64,000 bases of DNA from Sebastes aleutianus (taxonomy: Eukaryota; Chordata; Actinopteri; Perciformes; Sebastidae). This document shows positions 1 through 12,727 of this stretch, piece after piece. The stretch is taken from NCBI GenBank assembly GCA_916700875.1, contig CAKAKS010000061.1:186001-250000 (forward strand), written 5' to 3'. Under the pieces are notes generated by a model. It made no database searches and was not told the DNA's origin. It worked only from the letters and a program-made list of their open reading frames with translations. A program made the position numbers and the translations under genes. How positions within the stretch are numbered: position 1 is the stretch's first letter; every line of letters begins with the position of its first letter.

Positions 1-99
1 CTTATCATTATTTAAAATGTTAAAGATGACCACATTTTTAACCTGCATCTGTTAAATGAAAGCTGTGTTGTCTGAAGTCAGACATGTGACATTACTCAC

Positions 100-140
100 T
101 TTCTGGATCAGTGCAGGTCGGTGTTCATCTGAGTGTTTCT
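100..140 (-). CDS. Left gene linker 4
   Basis: 41 nt, KKHSDEHRPALIQK, acceptor TCTCCTCAG, donor GTGAGT. Mirror of L4. The next PYD would lie outside the window. Confidence 0.68.
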
Positions 141-3100
141 CTGAGGAGAAAAGTGGTAAAAGTCATGAGTGATGATCTAACAACTGACAATAAACATTGT
201 TATCAGGCAACATTACCTTTTCTAAAATTTACAAAAGACAAAATTACACTTAAAAGTTTCTATTTATTCCTCATTCCAGCGGATGAGGAACGGCTGATTG
301 GTGAAGTTGAAATGAGGAGTTATCTGATACGACACCTCCTCATTTCACTACAAACACCTGAATAAGGTGACAGCAGGCTGGAGGGAGATCACCAGGAGCC
401 TGATAGTTTACTGAGGCTACTGTTGGCTGTATTCTATGTCATTTTCAGTAAATATCGCAGACTAAAACCTGTGTTTTCTGTTTAAAACACACAAACGTCA
501 GAAGAGAGCAAGTACTACTCCCCCATCTTTTAAGTGGTTACGTCTCTAGTCTGATCTGGACCGTACAGCTGATAGGTACGTGGTGTGTTTACATCGCGTA
601 AGAGAAGTGCATATTTAAAAATGAGTGGACAGAAAGTGTCCGATGTTATTAGGCTATAAGTAAATATAAATACCACAAATCTATATTCTTATCTTGTTGG
701 TTTCTTATTCTGTAAATAAGAAGACACAACAAGGTAGATATTATTCATCATTACAATAAATGATTAGTTCTACCTCATTATAAAACATATGGATGCATTT
801 CTAGGGGGTTCAGTGAGCCCCCTGAACCAACGCAGACTGTATCTGTCACCCTCCAGGATGGCTTCACATCACAATGAAACAGATCAGTGTCTGACCTCGA
901 CATTTTGTGATGGAGTACGACCCCACAAAGCCACTGGTGAAGAAGTTGTGAGCTTCCAAGGACCTGTAGGTCTTGAGGATGCACTGTGTGTAAAGCCCTG
1001 CGTGATGTCGCATGTCAAAACAGGCTAATGGCATTGAGTAACATTAACGCTGCTACTGTCTTGAACCTGCATGGAGTTCACTCAGATATTCAAGTCTATT
1101 ACATCATCACATTATATGGCTGTTGGTATTGATATTATAAAGGTAAGTTTAATTCATCATATATTGAGTAAATGTAATGGTGTCACTTACCAGGCGATAC
1201 AACCAGATAGCAGAAAATATCTGGGAATGACACTTCAGGCCATTTAGTCGGGTCATCTGTCCAGTCTTTTATAAGATATGGACAATCATCTACTCCGATT
1301 CTGTCTAATTTTTGTACGTAATGTTCTTTGTCGAGTGAGGACAAGGAGTCTATATAAGACATGGCACTTTTGTATGTAAATTTATGACATTAAAAACCAC
1401 GCTTTCCGTGCATATCCGGGTGGGGGAAAAGGATTGTTTTCCCCCACGGAGACTCCGCCCTAAACCACGGCCCCAACTATGACAAGACACCGACTGTATG
1501 TATTCCGAATTGTAATTATATAGATTGTTGTTGTTGTTGGGAGGATTAAACCAAGACAGCTAATATGTGCTAGCCTCAGTTGTCACTTGTTGCCACAATA
1601 AATATTCACTTATTCTGCAGCCTGATGGAGACATGAGTGTCAAACTCAAACATTTATCCGTTTTTCTTCCTCACTAACTGGCAACTTGAGCTCTGACAGC
1701 ACAGACATACCACGTGACACCAACGCCGTTATATTATTGGCTCACAAGCCTTGTTAGAAGTGGGAACTGAATGTCAGATATCTTCCACAGAGATAAACCA
1801 AACATTCATTTTGGACCCGTCAACATTTTTTTAATGATTAATTCACAGTTCAGACTTTTAGTCGGCATAGGGCTGTCAAAGTTAACGCAATAACGCGTTA
1901 ACACAAATTTGTTTTAAAGCTACTAATTTCTTTAACGCATTAACGCAACTTGTGATTTTTAGGTTGTAGCGGGTTCAGTTTTAAAGCTAGAGAGAAGATA
2001 CTGGCATCATATGAAACTAGAAAACCTAAGGAGTCCATTGGTACCAAACATGTCATAATAGATTGTTGCAAAGGAGGTTAAATAACGCTCCAAACATATG
2101 CTACATTTTCAAAGAGGTCCCTTGACCTCTGACCTCCAGATAGGTGAATGTAAATGGGTTCTATGGGTACCCACGAGTCTCCCCTTTACAGACATGCACA
2201 CTTTATGATAATCACATGCAGTTTGGGGCAAGTCATAGTCAAGTCAGCACACTGACACACTGACAGCTGTTGTTGCCTGTTGGGCTGCAGTTTGCCATGT
2301 TATGATTTGAGCATATTGTTTTATGCTAAATGCAGTACCTGTGAGGGTTTCTGGATAATATGTATATATACTACCATGTTGATAAGAGTATTAAATACTT
2401 GACAAATCTCCCTTTAAGGTACATTTTGAACAGATAAAAAATGTGCGATTAATTTGCGATTAACTATGGACAATCATGTGATTAATCGCGATTAAATATT
2501 TTAATCGATTGACAGCCCTAATTCGGCACCTTTCTAAAAGCTCTGTGGATGTGTTATTTTTAAAATAATATTCATCTACATAAAAAAACTTTATCAATAT
2601 GACCTTTAAACCATCTCAACAGTCATGTCCCCTCTTCCAAAATATATTCCATACTTCATATATATTATTATATATACATATATACTATTTATAGTGTAAA
2701 GAGAAAAAGACATAGCTTAAAGACTAGTTGTCTTACTTTTGGGTCCTGAGCTGCTGTCTGACAACCTCTGCACCAGATCAGTCCTCTTCATCGTCTTTAA
2801 AATCTCCTTGGTCTTCTCCACAGACCGTTGGCCGCTGATCAGCACCATTAAAAACACTGTGTCCTGCATGTCTTTCATCGTCGGCTGCCACCGCGGGATG
2901 TAACGTCTGACAAAGTAATTTTTACTCAGGACATCCTTGAACCTCCTGAGCGCCTTCACACTCAAATCTTTCAGTGTTTCCAAAAGCAGCTCTATAACAG
3001 ACGCCATCGTTTCCACCTGGCAAATTTAAAGGAAATGTTCATGAGGCAAAAGTGCAAAAACTTCTCAGCTGGGATGATTACAGATTATTCTGGTCACATC

Positions 3101-6100
3101 TCATCAATGTCTGTGTTTCAGAAATGAGGATGTGCTGAGTACATCAGCTATATTATAGCTATATCTGATTACATGTGTACATTTCTCATCAAGGTGATTC
3201 TCTTTTATCATCTTGATGAGTCATTTAATGATTTTATTTCTGTTAACTATTTCATGACTTTTTGTTTTATTGCCTATTTAAGGCGTTCCTCATGTGAACA
3301 CAAGACAAACTGAATGCAGCTTCAGTTCTGAAAAAACCTTCTGATGAAAATTAGGAATTTGGTTTTGTTCATCATTTATAACATTCAAGATGAGGATGAT
3401 GTTGAATCTACATCTATTGAATGAAAGCTGAAGTGGTTAAAGTAGAGCTGTCACTAACAATTATTAAGAAATGTTCAATGTACAAAACAATCAGTGTCCA
3501 ACAATCCAATGTACAAATACATATTATGTCCCTCTCTGTTGCTCCCTCCCCACCCTGTGTAACCCCAAGAACAAGAGGGATAAACAACAATTCAAAAAAT
3601 CAATAATGTGGCTTCACAGAAATAAAATTAAGAAAAATAAATAAAATTACATAAATAAATAAATACATTAATCCTCTGTACAGATGAAGACTTTTAAGAG
3701 CTTAAAATCATAAAATCCACCTGAAACTACTTGAGATTCATTAGGCCTGACCCAAATGCTTCGAAGCTTCGACCGTTGCCATGGTAATCAACCAACAAAT
3801 CAATATTGGACTGCTTCATTTTTATTTTTATATATATATATATTTAAGTATGTAATAATAATGTATAAATCACAAAATAGCTGAATAAGGACAATGGACA
3901 ATGACAGATATGACATTACTCACCTCCTGGGTCAGTGCAGGCCAATGTTCATCCACACAGTGTTTCTCTGAGGAAAAAGGAAATATAAATGAATGATGGG
4001 AATTAATGTGAAGCTTATATTGTTCAGTTTTTGTGTTTTTGTATTTATTCATCAGTATATGTTATATGTTTATATGTATTATAGTATATGTGACAGTTTC
4101 TGCTTCTTTCTCTTACCTTTGGGTCCTGAGCTGATCTCTGACAGCCTCTGCACCAGATCAGTTCTGTTCATGTCCATGAAAATCTCCTCAGTCACCTCCA
4201 CAGACTGATGACCACACATCTGCACCATCTTCCCCACCATCGTCTCCACCAGGTCCTCCCGGGTTAATTGCAGCAGTTGACTCCATGAGGTGAGTGGAAG
4301 GTTCCTCTGGAAGAACGTGAACTGCAGCAACCACCTGAATTTCGTTAACTCCTCGGAGCTCAAATCATTGAGTGTTTCCAAAAGCAGCTCTTTAACGGCC
4401 CTCATTGTTGCCACCTGGAACATTCAAGTATATGTTCATAGAGGAAAATATGTTTATTCGATTTTGCACCTTATTTTAGACATTTGAATGTTTCAAGATG
4501 TGTTTTTCACCTGAGCTACTGATAATTATCTGTTTGTTAGAGCAGAGGATGATTCTTTTTTCCTTCTACTCTTTAATATCTGTGACCTGAATGTTTTTTT
4601 AATTGTATTTCCAGGCTGTAACTCTGTCACTGTGCTGCCAAAAACTGAAATGAGCCACCTGATCTTAACATCAGATGTTGTGGTTGAATTAACTGTACAA
4701 ACAGGTGGCAGCACAATGAAGATACTTTCTCATTTTCATGTTTTGCATTTTGTTTAAGTCTTTGAAAAACTGTTTCAAATTCAATGAATTGATAATAGCA
4801 ACATTACTGAGCTCAAATGAATCTCAGCTTCAGTTCAGTGAGAAACATTCGATTTAAATCAGGAGTTTGGTTTAATTTATCATCATTAATGTTGATATGA
4901 TTTAAAACCTACATCTTATTGAATATAAGCTGTACTCTGTATGATCAGACAGATATGACATCACTCACTTTGTGGATCAGTGCAGACAGGTGTTCATCCA
5001 CAGAGTGTTTTTCTGAGAAGAATGAAAGGAAATAAAAACGAGTTGGCATCAGGCAATACTTTCACAAAAAAACAATACAAAGAGGTCAACACAGAATTTC
5101 ACACAAACCTACAGCTACATATAATGTACCACTGGTATTTTGGCTCATCTCCTGAAATATTGTTGTCATACTTCACATTGGACATAACACAGATTTTGTA
5201 CTCTAGATGATGCATCTTTTAAAATGTCTCTTTTCTCTACATTAATATAATCAATATTTATAATGTAAAGACCAGAAGATATAGCTTATAAACTTATGAT
5301 TTTAAAATGTTTTTGTCTTTATTGTCTTACTTTTGGGTCCTGAGCTGCTGTCTGACAACCTCTGCACCAGATCAGGCCTGTTCATCATCTTTAAAATACC
5401 CTTGGTCCACTCCAAAGACTGTTGTCCTTCGGTCAGCACCATTAAAAACACTGTGTCCTGCATGTCTGTTATCTCCAGCTGCCACCACAGGATGTTTGAG
5501 TAACGTCTGTCAAAGTAAGCTTTACTCAGGGCATCCTTGAACCTCTTGAACTCCTTGTCACTCAAATCTTCCAGTGTTTCCAAAAGCAGCTCTATAACAG
5601 ACGCCACCGTTTCCACCTGGCAAATTCAAAGGAAATGTTCATGAGGCAAAAGTGCAAAAAACTTCTCAGCTGGGATGATTACAGATTATTCTGGTCACAT
5701 CTCATCAATGTCTGTGTTTCAGAAATGATGATGTGCTGAGTACATCAGCTATATCACACAAGGTAATCATACCATCAATAACAGTTGTCCAATTGATCAC
5801 ATACACCTGTTTTTACAAACTGCTTGTACGTGTACGTTTCTTTAGCAACATCAAGTTGATTTACTTTATCTCACTTTATCTCTTAAAACTGTTTTATTTT
5901 CATAAACACGTTAATGACTTTGTTTTACTTCCTGGGTGTAACTCTTTCAAAGACTGTGCTACAAAAACTGCAATGAACCTCTTGATGTTACAACAGAGTG
6001 GCTGTTTAACCAGTTGCATCTTTTCTTCTAATATAAAAAAGTAAGAAACACACTCATTTATTCTTTCTTTTTTTTTCTAAATATTATGAATTTCTCTCTC

Positions 6101-9100
6101 CATCAAAGTTAGAAAACAGATCAAGAGTAATGTACTATATATTCCCCTAGAGGTAGATATAACACAAGTTATTACCATTATTGGTAAATAATATTTATGC
6201 ATAGGACTTATTGTGTGCATTATCAATAATAATGTTCAAGATGTAGATGATTTTTAATCTGCTGAATAAAAGCTGAGTGACGTGTCATTACTCACTCTCT
6301 GGATCAGTGAAGGATGCTGTTTCTCTGAGGAGAAAAGAAATAGAAAAAAATCTATCAGTAATTAATTTAACATCAGGCTTCATGAACATTTATGATACAA
6401 ATTATTTCCTCCCAAAGTGATAAACCTCCTTAACAGTGACATAATAATATAATGTAGAGCCTCTTAAAGATTTTCCAACAGTGTTCATTTTAGATGTATT
6501 TGTTATTGTAATATACTAGTGGCTGTCAAAGTTAAGTGATAATAACACGTTAACGCAAATTTGTTTTAACGCCACTAATTTCTTTAACGCATTAACACAA
6601 CTTGTGATTGTTAGGTCGTAGCAGGTTCAGTGTTAAAGCTAGAGTGACGATATTGGTATCATATGAAACTAGACAACCGGAGGAATCCATCGGTACAAAC
6701 CATGTCATACTAGCTTGTCACGAAGGAGGTTAAATAACGCTCGAAACTTACGCTAAATTTTAGCGAGGAAAAACTGGCATAGCCATTTTCAAAGGGGTCC
6801 CTTGACCTCTGACCTCCAGATATGTGAAAGTAAATGGGTTCTATGAGTACCCACAAGTCTCCCCTTTACAGACACTTTATGATAATCACATGCAGTTTCG
6901 GGCAAGTCATAGTCAAGTCAGCACACTGACACACTGACAGCTGTTGTTGCCTGTTCAGGTTGTAGCCATATTTTTTATGCTAAATGCAGTACCTGTGAGG
7001 GTTTCTGGATCAATATCTGTCATTGTTTTGTGTTGTTAATTGATTTCCATTAATAAATATATACATACATTTGCATAAAGCAAACATATTTGCCCACTCC
7101 AATACTTGATAAATCTCCCTTTTGAGGTACATTTTGAACAAATAAAAAATGTGATTAATTTGGGATTAAGTATGGAAAATCATATCATTAATCGTGATTA
7201 AATATTTTAATCGGTTGACAGCCCTATAATATACACAAACATAAAAGATCTGATAAAAACATGTTAAGTCCAGCTGATGTACTTTCCTATTTTTATATAA
7301 TACAGTACAATATAAAATAGATATGTTTACATATTTCTTGTCATAATCTGCCTTTAGGTTATGTTTTGTTTGTTCTAATGGATCCTTTCCATAATGTTGT
7401 CAGACACTTATAATAACAATCTGAGCCTGTCAGTGGCAAAAACAAGACCTTTTAGTGGACGTAAATGACGGTACCAGGTTGCCCCAAATGATTACATTAC
7501 AGCTTGTTTATCAATACCGGACCAATTTCACAAAGTGTCCCCATTAGTCACTTAGACACAAAAACATGAAATAGAGTCCAGGTTGAAAAATACTGAAGTT
7601 ATCCTTTAAGGTTCATCTGAAAGAATAAGGTCTACATCTCATAGTTAAGAGATGACGTATTCTCCAAATGACATTCTGTAAAGCTCTCATCTTTTTTTAT
7701 GATGACATTTAGAGAAATACTCTTTCTTGGCTTTCTTGTCAAGAGTGAGATGAGAAGATCAATGCTGCTCTCATGTTTGTACCCTAAACATGAAGCTAGG
7801 AGACAGTTAGCTTAGCTTAGCATAAAGACAGGAAACATGGGAGAACGGTTAGTCTGTCCACAGTTTGTGTTTTTTGTACCAATTAAACAAACAAGACATA
7901 AAATGTTAATTAGTGAGCTTTAGAGGTGCTGGTAGGCACATCTTTAACTTTGGACTGAGACAGGCTAACTGATAAATTAGGAGGTTTTATAGTCAGATTC
8001 TGGGGTTCTAGACAATCTGATCAATGACTGATCACCACTGGTGGAAAGTAACTAAGTACATTTACTCAAGTATTGTACTTAAGTACAAGTTTGAGATACG
8101 TGTACTTTGAGTATTACCATTTTGTGCTACTTTATACTTATACTACTCCACTACATCTCAGAGGTACTTTTTACTGCACTACATTTATTTGACAGCATTA
8201 GTTACTAGTTACTTTGCAGATTCAGATTATCAATACAAAATATTAATCAACTAATAGATTATGATATATTATTATAAATGTAGCTACCCAGCAGTATATA
8301 AAGTAATTACAATGAGCTCCACCTTTACCAGCTGAAACATTAAAGTGATGAACACATTAATGCATCAATAATTATAATCCAATAATATAATACACATCAT
8401 TCTGAAATGAGCCATTCTGCATAATGAGTACTTTTACTTTAGCTACTTTAAGTATATTTTCACACTGTGGTATTGCTACTTTTACTTAAGTAAAAGATCT
8501 GAGTACTTCTTCCACCACTGCTGATCACAAACAGAGTACAAGGCATTTACTGAGAAGACGTCATACTACCTGTGTACCCACCTTCTGCCATGGTAGCTAC
8601 ACCAGATGATCCTGCTGAGGGACTCGCAGCTGAAACACATTTAGGGACAATTGAAATAGTTTAATGATGGACAAGTCTAGTGTTTACTACTACTACTGTT
8701 ACTACTGGATTAGTGTTTACTACTACTACTGTTACTACTGGTCTAGTGTTTACTACTACTACTGTTACTACTGGTTTAGTGTTTACTACTACTACTGGTA
8801 CTACTGGTCTAGTGTTTACTACTACTACTGTTACTACTGGTTTAGTGTTTACTACTACTACTGTTACTACTGGTTTAGTGTTTACTACTACTACTGTTAC
8901 TACTGGTTTAGTGTTTACTACTACTACTGGTACTACTGGTCTAGTGTTTACTACTACTACTGTTACTACTGGCTTTCGATACACACAGCAAACAAAATGC
9001 ATGGTATTGGGGGGAAAAATAGAAGACTAATAGGTACCCACTTTGTCTCTCAAATGCTCTTGCTGCAATTAATTTGTTCTCAATGTCATCCTCCTGGTTT

Positions 9101-9385
9101 TAAAACTGATTCTTTAAAGTGCCCTCATTGGTTACCAGTTTAAAAAGACTTCCCCAGCCTGTCTCTGTTTGTTCCTACTGGAGATGTAAATTAAATATAG
9201 TTTCATATTTAAAAAATCCTAAAACAGCTGGGCACTGTAGTTTTTTGCCAACCTTAATGAAACAGGAGTGAATATTAAATTTGTTATGGACTATTTTCAA
9301 ATACTGAGATGACTGTACATAATACCTGTCCACCAACCTTCCGCCATTATATTTATATCAGTTGCTGCCACCGAGGATCAAGTAG
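100..9385 (-). CDS. Second multi-PYD gene, mirror copy, 3' part outside window
   Basis: Gene-level entry for a spliced - strand gene. In transcription order it has two MAE start exons (9338-9385, 8582-8629), a linker (6296-6324), PYD (5331-5616), linker, PYD (4117-4414), linker, PYD (2737-3016) and linker (100-140), and then runs off the left edge. Exon order, phases and intron sequence mirror 18.9-29.2 kb on the + strand. All three PYD frames are open and the splice sites are intact, except that the first start exon has a GTTGGT donor where the right copy has GTAGGT. Whether it ends in FIIND-CARD cannot be seen. It is likely a functional paralogue, divergently transcribed from the main gene. 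Confidence 0.65.
1184..1363 (-). pseudogene. MSYIDSL-type ORF exon 1 fragment (left)
   Basis: Frame MSYIDSLSSLDKEHYVQKLD ... WPEVSFPDIFCYLVVSPG ending at an intact GTAAGT donor. From memory this resembles the N-terminus of a repeated fish ORF family that also carries SWIM/YqaJ regions. The second part (about 880-1000) encodes TYRSLEAHNFFTSGFV and then stops. A nested, likely dead fragment. Confidence 0.5.
1868..2520. mobile_element. hAT MITE (TAGGGCTGTCAA family)
   Basis: 653 bp with TAGGGCTGTCAA / TTGACAGCCCTA ends and an 8-bp target duplication with one mismatch (AGTCGGCA / ATTCGGCA). Confidence 0.8.
2737..3016 (-). CDS. Left gene PYD 3
   Basis: A 280 nt exon starting VETMASVIELLLETLKDLSV, with ALRRFKDVLSKNYFVRR and QRSVEKTKEI, donor GTAAGA. 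Mirror of PYD-c. QQSVE is QRSVE here and the ELRR Glu is Ala. Confidence 0.85.
3924..3967 (-). CDS. Left gene linker 3
   Basis: 44 nt, EKHCVDEHWPALTQE, acceptor TTCCTCAG, donor GTGAGT. Mirror of L3. Confidence 0.68.
4117..4414 (-). CDS. Left gene PYD 2 (12 nt longer)
   Basis: A 298 nt exon starting VATMRAVKELLLETLNDLSS, donor GTAAGA. Mirror of PYD-b but with four extra codons (REDLVETMVGKMV against RADLVGKMV), an apparent local duplication before helix 5. Frame kept. The upstream end follows the reading frame; boundary uncertainty about 1 nt. Confidence 0.84.
4969..5012 (-). CDS. Left gene linker 2
   Basis: 44 nt, KKHSVDEHLSALIHK, acceptor TTCTTCTCAG, donor GTGAGT. Mirror of L2. Confidence 0.68.
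5331..5616 (-). CDS. Left gene PYD 1
   Basis: A 286 nt exon starting VETVASVIELLLETLEDLSD, middle RRYSNILWWQLEITDMQD, end RPDLVQRLSDSSSGPK, donor GTAAGA. By position it mirrors PYD-a, but its middle segment is the PYD-g type. RPDLV replaces the usual RTDLV. Fully open. Confidence 0.86.
6296..6324 (-). CDS. Left gene linker 1
   Basis: 29 nt, E-KQHPSLIQR, acceptor TCTCCTCAG, donor GTGAGT. Mirror of L1. Confidence 0.68.
6517..7226. mobile_element. hAT MITE (TAGGGCTGTCAA family)
   Basis: Perfect 8-bp target duplication TAATATAC on both sides. Present in the introns of all three paralogous clusters. Confidence 0.82.
8036..8520. mobile_element. hAT MITE (CASTGGTGGAA family)
   Basis: 485 bp, ends CACTGGTGGAAAGTA / TACTTCTTCCACCACTG, perfect 8-bp target duplication CTGATCAC. 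Confidence 0.82.
8582..8629 (-). CDS. Left gene start exon 2
   Basis: Mirror of 20037-20084, 48 nt, acceptor GTTTCAG, ATG-GCA-GAA-G, donor GTGGGT. Open in phase 1. Confidence 0.55.
8681..8972. repeat. 33-bp minisatellite
   Basis: About nine copies of a 33-bp unit (GTTTACTACTACTACTGTTACTACTGGTYTA). The unit is a multiple of three without stops, so both strands show long artificial frames (Thr-rich / Val-rich). It lies between the two start exons. Confidence 0.92.
9338..9385 (-). CDS. Left gene start exon 1
   Basis: Mirror of 18924-18971. Acceptor TTTTACAG, ATG-GCG-GAA-G with ATG at 9347-9345, donor GTTGGT (weaker than GTAGGT in the right copy). Confidence 0.55.
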
Positions 9386-9714
9386 CTGTAAAAGAAATTA
9401 GGGAAAATCAAGACTTCAGAACAATTGTATTGTTGTTAGATGTTATGCATATCTCTGTTGTCTCATATACATTTAAATGAGAAAACAATGTTGTCTTTCT
9501 TAAACGATAAGAGCAACGAGAAACATTAAGGAGAACAGGTATACACCAGACATCTAACAGAAAATAAATCAATGAAAAAATGCCCATGAAGGAATGTGTC
9601 AGAAACAGATTATAAAGACACGAGAAAAATAAGCTATAAGAGGAGTGCATGGCACATAATGAGCTTCTGGACAGCTTTGATCCACCATAAAGGTTCAAAG
9701 CAGTGTGTGGTAGT

Positions 9715-10095
9715 TAGGGATGGCCCGAATACCATTTTTTGGGCTTCAAAGCTTCGGTGAGAAATATTCAAAGCTATTTGAAGCATCGTGGAGCAGCAGG
9801 CTGACATGTTCTTCTGTCTGTCTGTCTCCATCTCCTCCGTTTCAGTGCCGGGGGGCGGGACAGAGCCACTAATGTACACACACACCTCTACACACAACAA
9901 ACAGTGATATCCGTCTGAGAGTAACTAATAATAATTAATGTTGAATATGAATAATAAATAATGTTGTGGGATTATTCCTTATTTCATGGGATATTTGGGG
10001 ATTTATACATTATTATTGCCAAGCATTGGAAGAGTAATGTGGAGGTCGAATACCATGGCAACGGTCGAAGCTTCGAAGCATTCGGGTCAGCCCTA
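9715..10095. mobile_element. hAT MITE (TAGGGATGGCCCGAA family)
   Basis: 381 bp, ends TAGGGATGGCCCGAATAC / ATTCGGGTCAGCCCTA, perfect 8-bp target duplication GTGGTAGT. A shortened mirror remnant lies at about 18487-18594. Confidence 0.8.
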
Positions 10096-11218
10096 GTGGT
10101 AGTATAAACTACAATTTGGTATTAATTCACAGTTACTTGTGTTAAAGAGGGCAACACAGTGATTGACGTACAGTAGTACTACAAGTAATGATTATTTACA
10201 ATATAGATCGATCTGCTGATTATTTTTATTTGTGATTAATTGATTAGGCGACCTATTTACTCTAAAATATGTCAGAAAACAGTGAAAATGCCCATCACAA
10301 GTTCCTAGGGCCTAAAGTGAGTACAAAACCCAAAATGTGTTAATTTCCAGGAATATAATAGAGAAAAGCAGCAAATCTTTGCAAAAGAGGAGCTTAAACT
10401 GGAGAATGATTGGCATTTCTGCTTGATAAATGACTTAAACGATGATTAATTATTAAAATAACAAATTAATCTTCTCTCTGCTTTTAGATTAATAGATTAA
10501 TTGTGTCCGCTCTGCAGCCCAGGAGGAAAAATCTATGAAAGAATTGTTCGATATTAGAAGTAATTATATAATTTTGCAATGAAAAGTACATTTCTTACAC
10601 ATGTACCATAGCAGCTATAACGGGTCCCAGATATAATCTTATTCACTTAATGTACCCTGTTTAGGCTTGTTTAGTGTACTAACAGTCCCTTCATTAGTTG
10701 ATTTATATTTTGTATAAATAATCAGATTCTGCGAAGTAAATAATGCTATCAAGTTTATTGTAGTGGTATAAATACATTATATAATATAATATAAATATAA
10801 AATATCGAAATATTACCTTCCAAAATATAGCTAGGCTAGTGGAGTAGAAGTATAAGCAACACAGTCTCACGGCAGTTCATGAAATATTTATGAAATTTAA
10901 TCTATTTGATTCGTGTTCATAGATACAAATTCTCTTTTTTCATGACCCCGATAAAGAAAAACACGTTCTATTTCAATATTAAGTTTTCTATTTTAAAATG
11001 AAAATCAAATAACCACAATGTTTTGTTTTTTAATATCCGTTTGTGAAAAGAAAATCAAATGACCAAAAGATGTTAGCTATTGTATAATTAGTAGACATGT
11101 TAAGTTGTTAGTATTATTAACGTAGTTATCCATGTTCACACATTAACAGGAAGTTAAAGCTAAGGAAGTGAAAGTGAGAATAAACCCGTTAAATACCGTT
11201 TTACAAACCTTTTTAAAA

Positions 11219-11345
11219 CAGCTTGTAGCCTCATCCATCCATCTCTACTGATGACGGAACAATCTTTAATAGTTGAGTTGACAGGACTTCAGTCGAAGTG
11301 TCTCCATGAAGTGTCTCCTCTCGAGTAGCGTCTCTCTGTTGGGCT
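11219..11345 (-). promoter_or_regulatory. Candidate 5' noncoding exon / promoter edge of left gene
   Basis: This block is conserved with 17145-17288 in the opposite arm and lies at the innermost end of the inverted repeat, upstream of the first start exon. On the - strand it ends in AAAAG followed by GTTTGT, a plausible donor. It contains a tiny uORF (M-D-G-stop). No clear TATA box was seen. The assignment as a first exon is inferred from position and conservation. Confidence 0.35.
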
Positions 11346-11377
11346 ATGAACTAACACAATAATAACTAATACAACCA

Positions 11378-11392
11378 GAAGAAGAAGAGGAA

Positions 11393-11436
<44 letters not shown>

Positions 11437-11485
11437 AGAAGAAGAGGAAGAAGAAGAGGAAGAAGAAGAGGAAGAAGAAGAGGAG
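11378..11485. repeat. GAA/GAG polypurine tract
   Basis: About 108 bp of AGAAGA/AGGAAGA purines just outside the left presumed 5' exon. Could adopt non-B DNA. Confidence 0.9.
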
Positions 11486-12604
11486 GATTTACTCAGTTAC
11501 TAATTAAACTGTCACACAGCCAGTGGTTTGTCTTAAAGCAACCCACCAAACTAAATGCTTCTCTTGCATATTATCTTCAAACTCTAACTGGGATTCATGT
11601 TTAATATGAGTGGACAGTGATTTCGTTTCACTTTATTTTTAATTAAGTATTTATTTGGAACAAATACCTCAGTAACACACAAAACAAGAATAACAAATAA
11701 AATGAACAGTAAACAATCAATTAAGAAATAATCAACATAAATAAATATTACATTTGGAAGAAGTATATGGTCCTACACCTTCTCCATAACTCCAACAATT
11801 AACTCAATATTTATATCATGTTTATTTTTGTTTATAGCTTATTTTGTATATTGTATATTGGTAGAAATTCATTTTTTTTATTCTTATTTTATTCTAACGT
11901 TTTATCTATTCTGTTGTTATTATACTGTTTGACTTGCACCAACAAAACCAAATCAAATTCCTAGTGTATACCTCTTACACCTGGCAATAAACACGATTCT
12001 GATTCTGATTTATCATATATTCCTTTGTTTATTGGTAATGAAGTGATGTTTTTCACCAGTTGTCCTCGTTAGGTCAGATGTATTTATGTATGTATATTAT
12101 TATATGTTGATATAGTGTTCCAGCAGCAGGAGGAGCTGTGGTATCTCTCTTTAGCAGTCTGTCACTGAAAGACCTATTTAATAACGCACAGGGGTCACTG
12201 CGCCTTTTGTAGTTCATCTTCAGAACATTGTAGTTTCACCACAGCAGACTGACGTCACTAACATCCGCTGCCGTCGCATCATAATGACGAAGCTTCTAGT
12301 GAAAGAGCAGTCAGATTGTCTGAACACCACAGTTCTCTTTTCCTAACTCCTTATGAAGTCTCCTTCTCATCTTTCCTTGACCTCATGACGTTTTCCATCA
12401 AGGTCAGGGAGAAGTGGTTAGGACCTCGCATCTCAGGTGAGCTGCTGACCTTCTTTAGGGGTTAAAGTTGTAGGTCATGTAACGTTAACTTGCATTCATT
12501 TAATGGGTCTTAATCAGGCTTGTTTCATTCAGGTTTGTTCAGTGTTCGATGGCGTTATAAATGTCTTGTTGTGGATTATTTTTGCTAAATCGTAGCTAAC
12601 GTTA

Positions 12605-12727
12605 AGTACAATATAGACAGTGGTATAATAAGAATACTTTATAGTACAGTATATACTGTGGTATAATAAGAATACTTTATAGTACAGTATAGACTGGTAT
12701 AATAAGAATACTTTATAGTACAGTATA
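12605..12727. repeat. Short tandem repeat, about 38 bp x 3
   Basis: Unit ACAGTATA..CTGGTATAATAAGAATACTTTATAGT, next to the Tc1 insertion. Confidence 0.8.

Larger units (their letters stand above)
1..11345. repeat. Left arm of giant inverted repeat
   Basis: Matches 17145-29290 in reverse complement over exons, introns and most transposons. The arms differ by indels: 9830-10440 is largely missing from the right arm, and the block near 260-600 is missing at 29.04 kb but present at 41.2-41.5 kb. Confidence 0.9.

Noticed and set aside
111..365. 84-codon frame over linker 4 region, also at 41437
   Set aside because: Antisense to the linker exon. Shared by duplication only.
789..1028. 79-codon frame (MDAFLGG...) repeated at 28612 and 40776 as a conserved small gene
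   Set aside because: It is antisense to the SLEAHNFF-type pseudoexon. Conservation is explained by recent segmental duplication.
5733..6044. 103-codon frame also seen at 38361-38672 (-)
   Set aside because: Lies in the intron before a PYD exon, antisense to the gene, with no splice or domain support. Retained only because the segments are recent copies.
8664..9143. Long frames rich in Tyr, Thr or Val over 8.66-9.14 kb and 19.5-20.0 kb as secreted or mucin-like genes
   Set aside because: They are by-products of a 33-bp minisatellite open on both strands, inside an intron, with no start or splice context.
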